From contig CAMXYS010000009.1 in assembly GCA_947253135.1 (NCBI GenBank), positions 1 to 22,496 of the forward strand: a stretch of DNA of 22,496 nt, written 5' to 3'. Shown here in pieces: positions 1 to 7,153 of this stretch. Source of the DNA: an uncultured Clostridia bacterium. Its GTDB lineage: Bacteria; Bacillota; Clostridia; Saccharofermentanales; Fastidiosipilaceae. The position numbers and the translations under genes were made by a program. Position 1 is the stretch's first letter. Every line of letters begins with the position of its first letter. The notes beneath the pieces are model-generated. The model made no database searches. It had not been told where the DNA came from and worked only from the letters and a program-made list of their open reading frames with translations.

Positions 1-18
1 GATGTGTATAAGAGACAG
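1..18. other. Nextera transposon-end adapter (artefact)
   Basis: The first 18 bases, GATGTGTATAAGAGACAG, are the 19-bp Tn5 mosaic end used in Illumina Nextera libraries minus its first A. They are followed directly, out of any sensible context, by the coding 3' end of rplD. This is library adapter left on the contig, not genomic sequence or a natural transposon. Confidence 0.97.
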
Positions 19-19
19 C

Positions 20-94
20 TATGACATTCTGAATCATGAAAACCTGCTTCTGACCAAGGAAGCGGCTGCTCAGATGGGGGAGGTGTTCGCATAA
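20..94 (+). CDS. rplD: 50S ribosomal protein L4, C-terminal fragment
   Basis: Only the last 24 codons are present because the contig begins inside the gene. The frame from base 20 reads YDILNHENLLLTKEAA and continues to a TAA at 92-94. This matches the usual L4 C-terminus, in which a Y/F-D-I-L-N-H stretch is followed by L-x-L-T-K-x-A. L4 binds 23S rRNA and lines the exit tunnel. In E. coli it also controls its own S10 operon, but the operon leader lies outside this window. The stop codon shares its last A with the ATG of rplW (TAATG), so the two are probably translationally coupled. The identity rests on this short tail plus its position before rplW. Confidence 0.85.
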   Translation, partial: YDILNHENLLLTKEAAAQMGEVFA

Positions 95-447
95 TGAAAA
101 CCGCACAGGAAATTATTATTAAGCCGATCATTACCGAACGCAGTGCTGAAGAGAGCACCTATGGTCGCTACACGTTTGAAGTACAGAGAGGGGCCACCAA
201 GCCTGAAATCAAACAAGCGGTTGAACAGTTGTTTGAAGTGAAGGTTTTGGCTGTGAACACCCAAAACCGGTCCGGCAAACAGCGCCGGGTGGGAGCTAGC
301 GTTGGCAAGACAGCCGCCTCCAAAAAGGCTGTTGTGACGATTGACGTCGACCCGCAGAACGAGCGCTACTTGGCCAAGGGCGGCAAGGAAGAAACGGTCG
401 CCCGCAAATACAAGACTTCAATTGAAGAATTCGGCTTCGGCCAGTAA
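94..447 (+). CDS. rplW: 50S ribosomal protein L23
   Basis: L23 sits at the exit of the ribosomal tunnel and is the docking site for trigger factor and SRP. The 117-residue product has the family N-terminus (IIIKPIITERS, residues 7-17), the central KPEIKQAVEQLFEVKV segment (36-51) that contacts 23S rRNA, and the following basic loop with K/R-rich residues. The usual length is about 95-100 residues. Here about 20 extra residues follow the core at the C-terminus (from about residue 92, ending in EEFGFGQ). Start: the ATG overlaps the rplD stop by one base, with a GGGGGAGG ribosome binding site inside the end of rplD. It lies in the standard S10 order between L4 and L2. Confidence 0.97.
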   Translation: MKTAQEIIIKPIITERSAEESTYGRYTFEVQRGATKPEIKQAVEQLFEVKVLAVNTQNRSGKQRRVGASVGKTAASKKAVVTIDVDPQNERYLAKGGKEETVARKYKTSIEEFGFGQ

Positions 448-474
448 ACCGGAAACAGTAATAAGGAGTGAAAG

Positions 475-1308
475 ATGCCAGTTAAACACTATAATCCGAC
501 TTCTCCGGCAAGACGCCACATGACGTCTGCGGACTATTCCGGGTTAACTAAGAAGAAGCCTGAAAAGAGACTTTTAACGATTAAAAAGAAAACCGGCGGT
601 CGCAATTCTTACGGCCGTACCACGGTTCGCTATATCGGCGGTGGCAACAAGCGCAAGCTCCGGGCCATTGACTGGAAGCGCGACAAAGACAATGTGCCGG
701 CCAAGGTGGCAGCGATCGAATACGATCCCAATCGCACGGCCCACATCGCCCTGCTGCATTATGTCGATGGTGACAAACGCTACATCCTTGCACCGGACGG
801 CATTAAGGTGGGACACAAGATATTGAGCGGGCCCGAAGCTGATATTCTGCCGGGCAACGCCCTGCCGATGAATAACATTCCGGTCGGCACCTACATCCAC
901 TGCGTTGAAATGAAACCCGGAAAGGGTGCTCAATTAGTGCGTTCTGCCGGTTCTGCTGCTCAGTTGGTCGCTAAAGAAGGCAAGTACGCCACGGTCAGAA
1001 TGCCGTCCGGAGAAGTCCGTCTGTTGCCGCTCAACTGCCGCGCGACGGTGGGCTGGGTTGGCAACGGTGAGCACGAACTCGTGGTCATCGGCAAGGCCGG
1101 TCGCAACCGCCACCGGGGGAAGAGACCCCATGTCCGTGGTGTTGTTATGAACCCCAATGATCACCCGCACGGCGGTGGTGAGGGCAAGTCGCCGATCGGT
1201 ATGCCCAGTCCGGTTACCCCTTGGGGTGTGCCGACGCGCGGTAAGAAGACCCGCAAGGCCCGGAAGGCTTCCAGCAAGTACATTATCCGTCGCGTGAATG
1301 ACAAATAA
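475..1308 (+). CDS. rplB: 50S ribosomal protein L2
   Basis: L2 is a large-subunit protein needed for subunit association and close to the peptidyl transferase centre. At 277 residues the length is normal. Visible family marks include the basic N-terminus, GGRNSYGRTTVR (41-52), the OB/SH3-like middle, GKAGRNRHRGKRPHVRG (206-222), and the conserved MNPNDHPHGGGEG (225-237). The last contains the His (H230) equivalent to E. coli His229. The C-terminus is the usual K/R-rich tail. AAGGAG at 463-468 sets the ATG start. It lies 27 bp after rplW in the canonical position. Confidence 0.99.
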   Translation: MPVKHYNPTSPARRHMTSADYSGLTKKKPEKRLLTIKKKTGGRNSYGRTTVRYIGGGNKRKLRAIDWKRDKDNVPAKVAAIEYDPNRTAHIALLHYVDGDKRYILAPDGIKVGHKILSGPEADILPGNALPMNNIPVGTYIHCVEMKPGKGAQLVRSAGSAAQLVAKEGKYATVRMPSGEVRLLPLNCRATVGWVGNGEHELVVIGKAGRNRHRGKRPHVRGVVMNPNDHPHGGGEGKSPIGMPSPVTPWGVPTRGKKTRKARKASSKYIIRRVNDK

Positions 1309-1327
1309 GAAAGGGGAGTGACACTGT

Positions 1328-1606
1328 ATGAGCCGTTCGTCAAAAAAAGGTTACTTTGTTGAAGCGTCCTTGATGAAAAAAATCGAGGCAATGAACGAAA
1401 AAAACGAAAAGAATGTCGTCAAGACTTGGTCTCGCGCCTCTGCGATCTTCCCTGAGATGGTCGGACACACAATTGCGGTCCACGATGGCCGTAAGCACGT
1501 ACCGGTCTATATTTCGGAAGATATGGTCGGCCACAAGTTGGGCGAATTTGCCCCGACTCGTACCTATCGCGGCCATTCTAAGTCCGAGAAGACAACCGGA
1601 CGCTGA
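1328..1606 (+). CDS. rpsS: 30S ribosomal protein S19
   Basis: S19 binds the 3' domain of 16S rRNA in the small-subunit head, next to S13. The product is 92 residues, the typical length. It shows the family core TWSRASAIFPEMVGHTIAVH (residues 33-52), the HVPVYISEDMVGHKLGEFAPTR stretch, and TYRGHSK near the C-terminus. An AAGGGGAG ribosome binding site lies at about 1311-1318, with rather long spacing to the ATG. The gene follows rplB by 19 bp. Confidence 0.98.
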   Translation: MSRSSKKGYFVEASLMKKIEAMNEKNEKNVVKTWSRASAIFPEMVGHTIAVHDGRKHVPVYISEDMVGHKLGEFAPTRTYRGHSKSEKTTGR

Positions 1607-1623
1607 CGAGGGGAGGAACTTAC

Positions 1624-2100
1624 GTGGGTAAAACCGTCATGAATAAAGAATATATCGAGGCGAATCGCGAGGAGCTTTTAGCCACCTACGCAAAGACACC
1701 GGTTAAGTCGAAACGCCCCAAGCTGCTGACTAAAAAAGAAAGAAAGGCGCTGGGGATCGGCAAAGACCGCGGCATCGCGATTGCGAAGAACATCCGCATC
1801 AATGCCTTTAAGGTATCTCGAGTTTTAAATGCGATCCGGGGCAAGGGTTTAGATGATGCCTATGCCTTGTTGAAATACATTCCCCGCGGTGCGTCACCGG
1901 TGCTGACCAAGTTGTTACATTCGGCTGAAGCCAACGCTGTTAACAATAACGGTTTAAATCGTGAAGACCTCTATGTGGCCGAGTGCTACGCAGACCAAGG
2001 GCCGACTCTCAAGCGAATCCGCCCCCGGGCCAGAGGCTCCGCTAACCGCATCGACAAGCGGACCAGTCATATCACGATCGTCGTTAAAGAGAAACAGTAA
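1624..2100 (+). CDS. rplV: 50S ribosomal protein L22, N-terminally extended
   Basis: L22 binds several 23S rRNA domains, and its beta-hairpin lines the exit tunnel. The L22 core starts near residue 50 (IAIAKNIRINAFKVSRVLNA), runs through HSAEANAVNNN (about 101-111), and ends with the hairpin and K/R-rich KRIRPRARGSANRI region. The product is 158 residues, against a usual 110-115. The surplus is a basic N-terminal extension of about 50 residues (TPVKSKRPKLLTKKERK within it). The start is GTG at 1624, set by GGGGAGG about 7 bases upstream. The in-frame ATG at 1639 is too far from that site. Even that start would leave a long extension. Confidence 0.96.
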   Translation: MGKTVMNKEYIEANREELLATYAKTPVKSKRPKLLTKKERKALGIGKDRGIAIAKNIRINAFKVSRVLNAIRGKGLDDAYALLKYIPRGASPVLTKLLHSAEANAVNNNGLNREDLYVAECYADQGPTLKRIRPRARGSANRIDKRTSHITIVVKEKQ

Positions 2101-2112
2101 GAGGAGGCTAAA

Positions 2113-2787
2113 ATGGGTCAGAAAATTAATCCCCACGGTTTCAGGGTCGGTGTGATTAAAGATTGGGACGCCACTTGGTATGCTGAAAAAGAGGACTTCA
2201 GCAAATATTTGGTCGAAGATAAGGCCATCAGAGAGTTTGTTAAAAAAGAATTGTTTCACGCCGGTATCTCCCGTGTCACTCTGGAGAGAAAGGGCAATGA
2301 ACGGACGACTTTGACAATTGAAACGGCCAAGCCGGGTATTGTAATCGGGCGCCAGGGTTCAGGCATCGAGGCTTTGAAGGCCAAGCTGCAAAAACAATTT
2401 GGCCGGACCTTTTTCATCAATGTCAACGAAGTTAAATCGCCGGATGCAGATGCTCAGCTGGTCGCTGAAAATATCGCTGCTCAGCTGGAGCGCCGGATTG
2501 CCTTCCGCCGAGCTATGAAGCAGGCGATGAGCCGGACCATGCGGCTGGGAGCCAAGGGTATTAAGACGCAAGTTGCCGGTCGTCTTGGCGGGGCGGAAAT
2601 TGCTCGAGTTGAACATTATCACGAGGGGTCAATTCCGCTGCAAACGCTGCGGGCGGACATCGACTATGGCTTTGCCGAGGCGCACACCCAATATGGTGTC
2701 ATCGGCGTCAAGGTTTGGATTTACAAAGGCGAAGTGCTCGGCGGTAAGGTTGAGCGTGAAGCAGGCGGAAAAGGAGGTCGGCGCTGA
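2113..2787 (+). CDS. rpsC: 30S ribosomal protein S3
   Basis: S3 lies at the mRNA entry channel of the small subunit and takes part in mRNA unwinding together with S4 and S5. The 224-residue product opens with the invariant MGQKINPHGFRVG. It has the type-II KH RNA-binding loop PGIVIGRQGSGIEAL (about residues 74-88). The C-terminal half has the family RAMKQAMSRTMRLGAKGIK and GRLGGAEIAR motifs. Its length is typical. GAGGAGG at 2101-2107, just after the rplV stop, gives a strong ribosome binding site. The TGA stop overlaps the rplP ATG by one base (TGATG). Confidence 0.99.
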   Translation: MGQKINPHGFRVGVIKDWDATWYAEKEDFSKYLVEDKAIREFVKKELFHAGISRVTLERKGNERTTLTIETAKPGIVIGRQGSGIEALKAKLQKQFGRTFFINVNEVKSPDADAQLVAENIAAQLERRIAFRRAMKQAMSRTMRLGAKGIKTQVAGRLGGAEIARVEHYHEGSIPLQTLRADIDYGFAEAHTQYGVIGVKVWIYKGEVLGGKVEREAGGKGGRR

Positions 2788-3218
2788 TGTTACTCCCGAA
2801 AAGAGTCAGATATAGACGGGTTCACCGCGGCCGTATGACCGGTAAAGCCACGCGCGGGAACAAGGTCTCTTATGGTGATTTTGGCCTTCAGGCCACCGAG
2901 CCTTGCTGGATTAAGAGCAATCAAATTGAAGCGGCTCGTGTTGCCATTAACAGAAGGCTTAGGCGCGGCGGTAAAGTTTGGATTAAAATTTTCCCGGATA
3001 AACCGGTGACGAAGAAGCCGGCAGAAACCCGTATGGGTTCCGGTAAAGGCGCACCCGAATTTTGGGTTGCTGTGGTCAAGCCTGGCCGGGTCTTGTTTGA
3101 AGTGGCCGGCGTACCCGAGACAGTTGCCCGTGAGGCCTTGCGTCTGGCGGCTCACAAATTGCCCTGCAAGACAAAGATTGTTGTGAAGGAGAAGGAGGAC
3201 GTTTTAAATGAAGGTTAA
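2787..3218 (+). CDS. rplP: 50S ribosomal protein L16
   Basis: L16 organizes the large-subunit A-site region and contacts aminoacyl-tRNA. The 143-residue product has the conserved MLLPKRVRYRRVHRGRM start. It also has GDFGLQA and RRGGKVWIKIFPDKPVTKKP, followed by RMGSGKGAPEFWVAVVKPG, which forms the loop nearest the peptidyl transferase centre. Its length is normal. AAGGAGG inside the end of rpsC drives initiation at the overlapping ATG. The gene ends 11 bases into rpmC, so L16 and L29 translation should be coupled. Confidence 0.99.
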   Translation: MLLPKRVRYRRVHRGRMTGKATRGNKVSYGDFGLQATEPCWIKSNQIEAARVAINRRLRRGGKVWIKIFPDKPVTKKPAETRMGSGKGAPEFWVAVVKPGRVLFEVAGVPETVAREALRLAAHKLPCKTKIVVKEKEDVLNEG

Positions 3219-3411
3219 AGAACTGCGTGAAAAATCTTCCGAAGACCTGACCAACGAATTGGCAGAACTTAGAAACGAATTGTTCAAGTTACGTTTTCAA
3301 CATGCCACTCATCAGTTGGAAAATCCCTTGCAATTGCGTGATGTCAAGCGCAGCATCGCCCGGGTGCTGACCGTCTTGCGGGAGCGTGAATTGCAGGAAG
3401 CAGCTAAATAA
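3208..3411 (+). CDS. rpmC: 50S ribosomal protein L29
   Basis: L29 is a small helical-hairpin protein beside L23 at the tunnel exit. The product is 67 residues, which is normal. It starts MKVKELREKS and has the diagnostic ELRNELFKLRFQHATHQLENP (about residues 20-40) and VKRSIARVLTVLRERE. The ribosome binding site AAGGAGG (about 3192-3198) lies within rplP, and the reading frames overlap by 11 bases in different phases. Confidence 0.98.
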   Translation: MKVKELREKSSEDLTNELAELRNELFKLRFQHATHQLENPLQLRDVKRSIARVLTVLRERELQEAAK

Positions 3412-3425
3412 GGGAGGGTGAGACC

Positions 3426-3686
3426 GTGACTGAAAATAGAAATAATCGCAAGGTCAGAACCGGTATCGTTACCGCTGACAAGATGGATAAGACGATCACC
3501 GTGGCGGTTGCCGACCATGTTCGCCACCCTTTGTACAAGAAATACATCAAGCGCACGGTGAGATTCCACGCGCACGATGAAAACAACGAGTGCAGAGTGG
3601 GTGACCGGGTCCGCATCATGGAGACCAGACCGCTCAGCAAGATGAAGCGCTGGAGATTGATCGAAATTGTTGAAAAAGCTAAATAA
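3426..3686 (+). CDS. rpsQ: 30S ribosomal protein S17
   Basis: S17 is an OB-fold primary binder of the 5' domain of 16S rRNA. At 86 residues it has the family marks RTGIVTADKMDKTITVAV (11-28), HPLYKKYIKRT, and the loop RVGDRVRIMETRPLSKMKRW. It starts with GTG at 3426, preceded by GGGAGGG at about 3412-3418. No ATG lies in frame before the conserved core. It sits in the usual place between L29 and L14. Confidence 0.98.
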   Translation: MTENRNNRKVRTGIVTADKMDKTITVAVADHVRHPLYKKYIKRTVRFHAHDENNECRVGDRVRIMETRPLSKMKRWRLIEIVEKAK

Positions 3687-3724
3687 GCTTTGCTTATGCG
3701 GCTGTTCACGAAAAGGAGAGCAAG

Positions 3725-4093
3725 ATGATTCAAGTAGAATCGAGATTAAAAACGGCAGATAATACCGGTGCTCGCGAACTTCAGTGCATAAAGGTTATCG
3801 GCGGCTCGAAACGTCGGTATGCCAGCATCGGGGATGTTATTGTCTGTTCTGTTAAGGAGGCGGCACCCGGTGGTGCTGTCAAGAAGGGTGAAGTGGTCAA
3901 GGCCGTGGTCGTGCGCACCAAGCGTGCCGTTCGCAGAAGAGATGGCTCCTACATCAAGTTTGATGAGAATGCAGCTGTTATTATTCGCGACGACATGAAC
4001 CCCCGTGGAACCCGTATCTTTGGCCCCATTGCCCGCGAGTTGAGAGAAAAGAATTTTACCAGAATTCTTTCTTTAGCCCCGGAAGTGCTGTAA
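3725..4093 (+). CDS. rplN: 50S ribosomal protein L14
   Basis: L14 forms part of the inter-subunit bridge and also binds the silencing factor RsfS. The 122-residue product is the standard length. It begins MIQVESRLKTADNTGAREL and has the conserved KKGEVVKAVVVRTK, GSYIKFDENAAVII and GTRIFGPIARELRE segments. AAGGAGAG about 8 bases upstream is the ribosome binding site. A 38-bp spacer separates it from rpsQ. Confidence 0.99.
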   Translation: MIQVESRLKTADNTGARELQCIKVIGGSKRRYASIGDVIVCSVKEAAPGGAVKKGEVVKAVVVRTKRAVRRRDGSYIKFDENAAVIIRDDMNPRGTRIFGPIARELREKNFTRILSLAPEVL

Positions 4094-4103
4094 GGAGGAT
4101 CAT

Positions 4104-4451
4104 ATGCCTAGAAAAGTACATGTAAAAGTTAATGATACTGTCTACGTGCTGAGCGGCAAAGATCGCGGCATGACCGGAAAAGTTGTCGAGGTTATCCCCA
4201 AGAAGGACCGGGTGATTGTGGAAGGCATCAACATGGTGACGAAGCACAAGAAACCGTCCATGGCTGACCAGGTGGGGGGCATTGTCGAGCAGGAAGCTCC
4301 GATCCACGCCTCTAATGTCATGCTGGTTTGCGATGCTTGCAAACGACCTGCGAAAACCGGTCGTCGGATCGAAGACAACGGCGACAAGGTGCGCTATTGT
4401 AAGGCCTGTGGCAAGACCATTGATGTGGTCAAAGCGGCTAAGAAGGGTTAA
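4104..4451 (+). CDS. rplX: 50S ribosomal protein L24, zinc-ribbon type
   Basis: L24 is one of the two assembly initiators of the large subunit. The 115-residue product has the N-terminal KOW motif (DTVYVLSGKDRGMTGKVVEV, residues 11-30) and the GINMVTKHKKPS segment. The C-terminal part has two CxxC pairs (C76/C79 and C99/C102) that could bind one zinc, as in many Gram-positive L24 proteins. AAGGAGG at 4092-4098 overlaps the rplN stop region. Confidence 0.98.
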   Translation: MPRKVHVKVNDTVYVLSGKDRGMTGKVVEVIPKKDRVIVEGINMVTKHKKPSMADQVGGIVEQEAPIHASNVMLVCDACKRPAKTGRRIEDNGDKVRYCKACGKTIDVVKAAKKG

Positions 4452-4465
4452 GGCAGGAGGAGAAA

Positions 4466-5005
4466 ATGGCTAGATTAAAAGACAAGTATTTATCCGAAAT
4501 CAGGCCCGCCTTGATGGAGACCTTTCAGTACAAGTCGATCATGCAGGCTCCGAGGCTGGAAAAGATTGTTCTGAATATGGGTCTGGGCGAGGCGAAGGAC
4601 AACTCAAAGATCATTGAAAATGCGGTTCGCGACATGGAGACCATTGCCGGCCAAAAGGCGGTTGTGACCAAGGCAAAGAAGTCAGTTGCGGCCTTTAAAT
4701 TGCGTGAAGGCATGAACATCGGTTGCAAGGTGACCTTGCGCGGTGAACGGATGTATGAATTCCTGGACCGCTTTATCTCTTTGGCTGTGCCGCGCGTCCG
4801 TGACTTTCGCGGCCTGAACCCCAACTCCTTTGACGGCCGTGGCAACTATGCGGTCGGTATGAAAGAGCAGCTGATTTTCCCGGAGATTGATTACGACCAA
4901 GTCGACAAGATTCGCGGTATGGATATCATTATCGTCACGACTGCGAATACCGATGAAGAAGGTCGTGAGTTATTGACCCGGTTCGGAATGCCTTTCAGAA
5001 AGTAA
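4466..5005 (+). CDS. rplE: 50S ribosomal protein L5
   Basis: L5 binds 5S rRNA and contacts the P-site tRNA in the central protuberance. The product is 179 residues, the normal length. It shows PRLEKIVLNMGLGEAKDN (about 29-46), TKAKKSVAAFKLREGMNIG, the hallmark RVRDFRGLNPNSFDGRGNY (about 110-128), and the C-terminal LLTRFGMPFRK. A CAGGAGGAG ribosome binding site is 14 bp into the gap after rplX. This is the canonical spc order. Confidence 0.99.
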   Translation: MARLKDKYLSEIRPALMETFQYKSIMQAPRLEKIVLNMGLGEAKDNSKIIENAVRDMETIAGQKAVVTKAKKSVAAFKLREGMNIGCKVTLRGERMYEFLDRFISLAVPRVRDFRGLNPNSFDGRGNYAVGMKEQLIFPEIDYDQVDKIRGMDIIIVTTANTDEEGRELLTRFGMPFRK

Positions 5006-5018
5006 GCGGAGGAGAAAA

Positions 5019-5204
5019 ATGGCTAAAAAGTCCAAGATAATTATGTCCACACGTGAGCCGAAGTTCAGCACCCGGGCCCATAATCGCTGCCAGGTCTGCG
5101 GCCGTCCGAGATCTTATATTCGCAAGTACGGGCTGTGTCGTATTTGCTTCCGGGAAATGGCTTACCGTGGTGAGATCCCCGGCGTGAAGAAGTCAAGCTG
5201 GTAA
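5019..5204 (+). CDS. rpsN: 30S ribosomal protein S14, zinc-binding type
   Basis: This is the short 61-residue, zinc-containing S14 (often called type Z), which helps form the small-subunit head. It has the two cysteine pairs CQVC (C24/C27) and CRIC (C40/C43) around GRPRSYIRKYGL, and ends with the family GEIPGVKKSSW. Keeping the zinc form in the spc segment is typical of Bacillota. A GGAGGAG ribosome binding site precedes the ATG. Confidence 0.99.
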   Translation: MAKKSKIIMSTREPKFSTRAHNRCQVCGRPRSYIRKYGLCRICFREMAYRGEIPGVKKSSW

Positions 5205-5227
5205 GAAAGCGGCTGAAGGAGGAAATT

Positions 5228-5626
5228 ATGCACATCACAGATCCCGTAGCAGATATGTTAACGCGTATCCGGAATGCGGCCGCAGCTCGTCACAAGACAG
5301 TAGACGTGCCGGCCTCAAAGGAAAAGCGCGCCATTGCTGATATTTTGCTGCAAGAAGGCTATATCGGCAAAGTTGAAATGATTGAAGATGTTCAGGTTCA
5401 GGGCGTTTTGCGTATCACCTTGAAGTATGTTGATGGCAGCAGTGTCATCACTAACCTGCAACGCATCTCCAAGCCCGGTTTGCGGGTTTATGCCAAGGCA
5501 CAAGATCTGCCTAAAGTTTTAAACGGACTGGGCATTGCCTTGGTATCCACCAATAAGGGCATTATGACAGACCGCAAGGCCAGACAGGAAAATGTCGGCG
5601 GCGAAGTGCTTTGCTATATTTGGTAA
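5228..5626 (+). CDS. rpsH: 30S ribosomal protein S8
   Basis: S8 is a primary binder of the 16S rRNA central domain. In E. coli it represses the spc operon by binding mRNA. The 132-residue product starts with the conserved ITDPVADMLTRIRNA. It has VPASKEKRAIADILLQEG in the N-terminal domain and ends with the signature STNKGIMTDRKARQENVGGE and the terminal LCYIW. AAGGAGG at 5216-5222 is the ribosome binding site. A hairpin follows in the 72-bp gap before rplF. Confidence 0.99.
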   Translation: MHITDPVADMLTRIRNAAAARHKTVDVPASKEKRAIADILLQEGYIGKVEMIEDVQVQGVLRITLKYVDGSSVITNLQRISKPGLRVYAKAQDLPKVLNGLGIALVSTNKGIMTDRKARQENVGGEVLCYIW

Positions 5627-5640
5627 GTAACTCTGAAAAG

Positions 5641-5670
5641 GGCTGAGGGCATAATTTATAGCCCGCAGCT
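5641..5670 (+). other. Hairpin between rpsH and rplF
   Basis: The 72-bp gap contains GGCTG-A-GGGC, a 10-base A/T-rich loop, then GCCC-G-CAGCT. This pairs as two GC-rich stem blocks around a single A/G mismatch. No T-run follows on the plus strand, so it is not a normal terminator. It might be a processing, attenuation or protein-binding site. It could equally be without function. Confidence 0.35.
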
Positions 5671-5698
5671 CACAATCTTAAGAGCAGGAGGAAAGACT

Positions 5699-6244
5699 AT
5701 GTCTCGTATCGGTTTGAAACCGATTGTGATTCCGCAGGGAATCACAGTAAAGGTGGACGGCGACCAGGTTAAGGTCAGCGATGGCAAGCAGACGCTGACG
5801 ACCGCAATCCCGTCTGAAAAAATCCACGTCAAGGTGGAAGACAATGAAGTTCGCGTCACCCGTGACGGTGATCAGAAGGAGATTCGTTCTCTGCACGGCC
5901 TGGTCCGTTCTTTGATCCATAACAATGTAGTCGGTTTGACGGAAGGCTTTAAGAAAAATTTGGAAATCAACGGTGTGGGTTACCGGGCTGCCAAGCAAGG
6001 AAAAACTTTGGTTTTGAGCCTGGGTTATTCTCACCCGATCGAATTTGATGAACCGGCAGGTATCACCATTGATGTACCGGCGCAAAACCGTATCACCGTT
6101 TCGGGGGCGGACAAGCAGCTGGTCGGTGAGACGGCGGCGGTTATTCGCAGTTACAGAAAACCCGATCCTTATAAGGGCAAGGGCGTCAAGTATGACTATG
6201 AACAGCTCCGCCTGAAGGAAGGCAAGACCGGCGCAAGCTCATAA
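5699..6244 (+). CDS. rplF: 50S ribosomal protein L6
   Basis: L6 lies near the sarcin-ricin loop and the factor-binding site. The 181-residue product begins MSRIGLKPIVIPQGI. It has the two repeated alpha/beta domains (about 1-80 and 82-181). The second domain has the family LEINGVGYRA and the C-terminal PDPYKGKGVKY motif (around residues 154-164). Its length is typical. CAGGAGG at about 5685-5691 is the ribosome binding site. Confidence 0.99.
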   Translation: MSRIGLKPIVIPQGITVKVDGDQVKVSDGKQTLTTAIPSEKIHVKVEDNEVRVTRDGDQKEIRSLHGLVRSLIHNNVVGLTEGFKKNLEINGVGYRAAKQGKTLVLSLGYSHPIEFDEPAGITIDVPAQNRITVSGADKQLVGETAAVIRSYRKPDPYKGKGVKYDYEQLRLKEGKTGASS

Positions 6245-6261
6245 GCGGAAAGGAAAGATAA

Positions 6262-6624
6262 ATGATTAAAAAAACATCCAGAAATGAACTCCGCAAACGC
6301 CGTCACTTCCGGGTCCGCAACAAGATTAACGGAACTTCGGAGCGGCCGCGCCTGAGCGTCTTCCGCAGCTCCAAGCACATCTATGCGCAGCTGGTCGACG
6401 ACGTCAACCACGCCACGTTGGCAGCCGCTTCCTCTCTTGAAAAAGAGGCCGGTGTAGAGCAGGGTGGCAATGTAGCTGCCGCTCAAGCAGTCGGCAAACT
6501 GATCGGCGAGCGCGGTGTTGCCAAAAAAATTGAACAAGTTGTCTTTGACCGTGGCGGTTATCTGTACCACGGCCGCGTCAAAGCTCTGGCCGAAGCCGCG
6601 CGCGAAGCCGGCTTAAAGTTCTGA
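6262..6624 (+). CDS. rplR: 50S ribosomal protein L18
   Basis: L18 binds 5S rRNA with L5 in the central protuberance. At 120 residues it is the normal size. It has the basic N-terminus (RNELRKRRHFRVRNKINGT), the RPRLSVFRSSKHIYAQLVDD strand-turn-strand region (about 29-48), and the C-terminal VVFDRGGYLYHGRVKALAEAAREAGLKF block. An AAAGGAAAG ribosome binding site precedes the ATG. It is 17 bp after rplF. Confidence 0.99.
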   Translation: MIKKTSRNELRKRRHFRVRNKINGTSERPRLSVFRSSKHIYAQLVDDVNHATLAAASSLEKEAGVEQGGNVAAAQAVGKLIGERGVAKKIEQVVFDRGGYLYHGRVKALAEAAREAGLKF

Positions 6625-6639
6625 GGGGGAGGTTAAGCA

Positions 6640-7137
6640 ATGAATATTGATCCGAACACAAAGGAACTGAACGAAAAAGTTATTCATATCGGCCGGGTGT
6701 CCAAGACGGTTAAGGGCGGGCGCAACATTCGCTTTACTGCTCTGGTAATCGTGGGTGACGGCGAAGGCCGGGTGGGCAAGGGCCAAGGTAAGGCCGCCGA
6801 AATTCCCGAAGCTATCCGCAAGGGTGTTGAGGCAGCTAAGAAAAATATGATTACGGTTCCCCTTTCCGGCACCACGATTCCTCACCAGATGACCGGCGTA
6901 TTCGGTGGCGGCAAGGTCTTGCTGAAACCGGCTCCGGAAGGTACCGGTGTTATCGCCGGCGGTCCGGTGCGTGCTGTTTTGGAAATGGCCGGAATCAGCG
7001 ATATCCGCACCAAATCTCTGGGTTCTAACAACCCGAACAATGTTGTCAATGCGACCATGGAAGCTTTAAAGGCCCTGCGGTCGCCGAGTCAAGTGGCGCG
7101 TTTGCGCGGCTTGTCAGTCACTGATATGTTTAAATAA
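6640..7137 (+). CDS. rpsE: 30S ribosomal protein S5
   Basis: S5 contributes to decoding fidelity and is the site of classic spectinomycin-resistance changes. The 165-residue product has an N-terminal double-stranded-RNA-binding fold with VKGGRNIRFTALVIVGD (about 25-41) and GRVGKGQGKAAEIPEAIRK. The second domain has PEGTGVIAGGPVRAVLE, GISDIRTKSLGS and NNVVNATMEALKAL. The start is the ATG after GGGGGAGG. The loop read in the spectinomycin region looks ordinary for the family. Confidence 0.99.
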   Translation: MNIDPNTKELNEKVIHIGRVSKTVKGGRNIRFTALVIVGDGEGRVGKGQGKAAEIPEAIRKGVEAAKKNMITVPLSGTTIPHQMTGVFGGGKVLLKPAPEGTGVIAGGPVRAVLEMAGISDIRTKSLGSNNPNNVVNATMEALKALRSPSQVARLRGLSVTDMFK

Positions 7138-7153
7138 GGCGAGGAGGTTTTTT

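Noticed and set aside
1..18. Natural transposon or Tn5-like element at the contig edge
   Set aside because: The mosaic end is exactly the library adapter and there is no transposase. The far end has the matching adapter with index and P5 bases.
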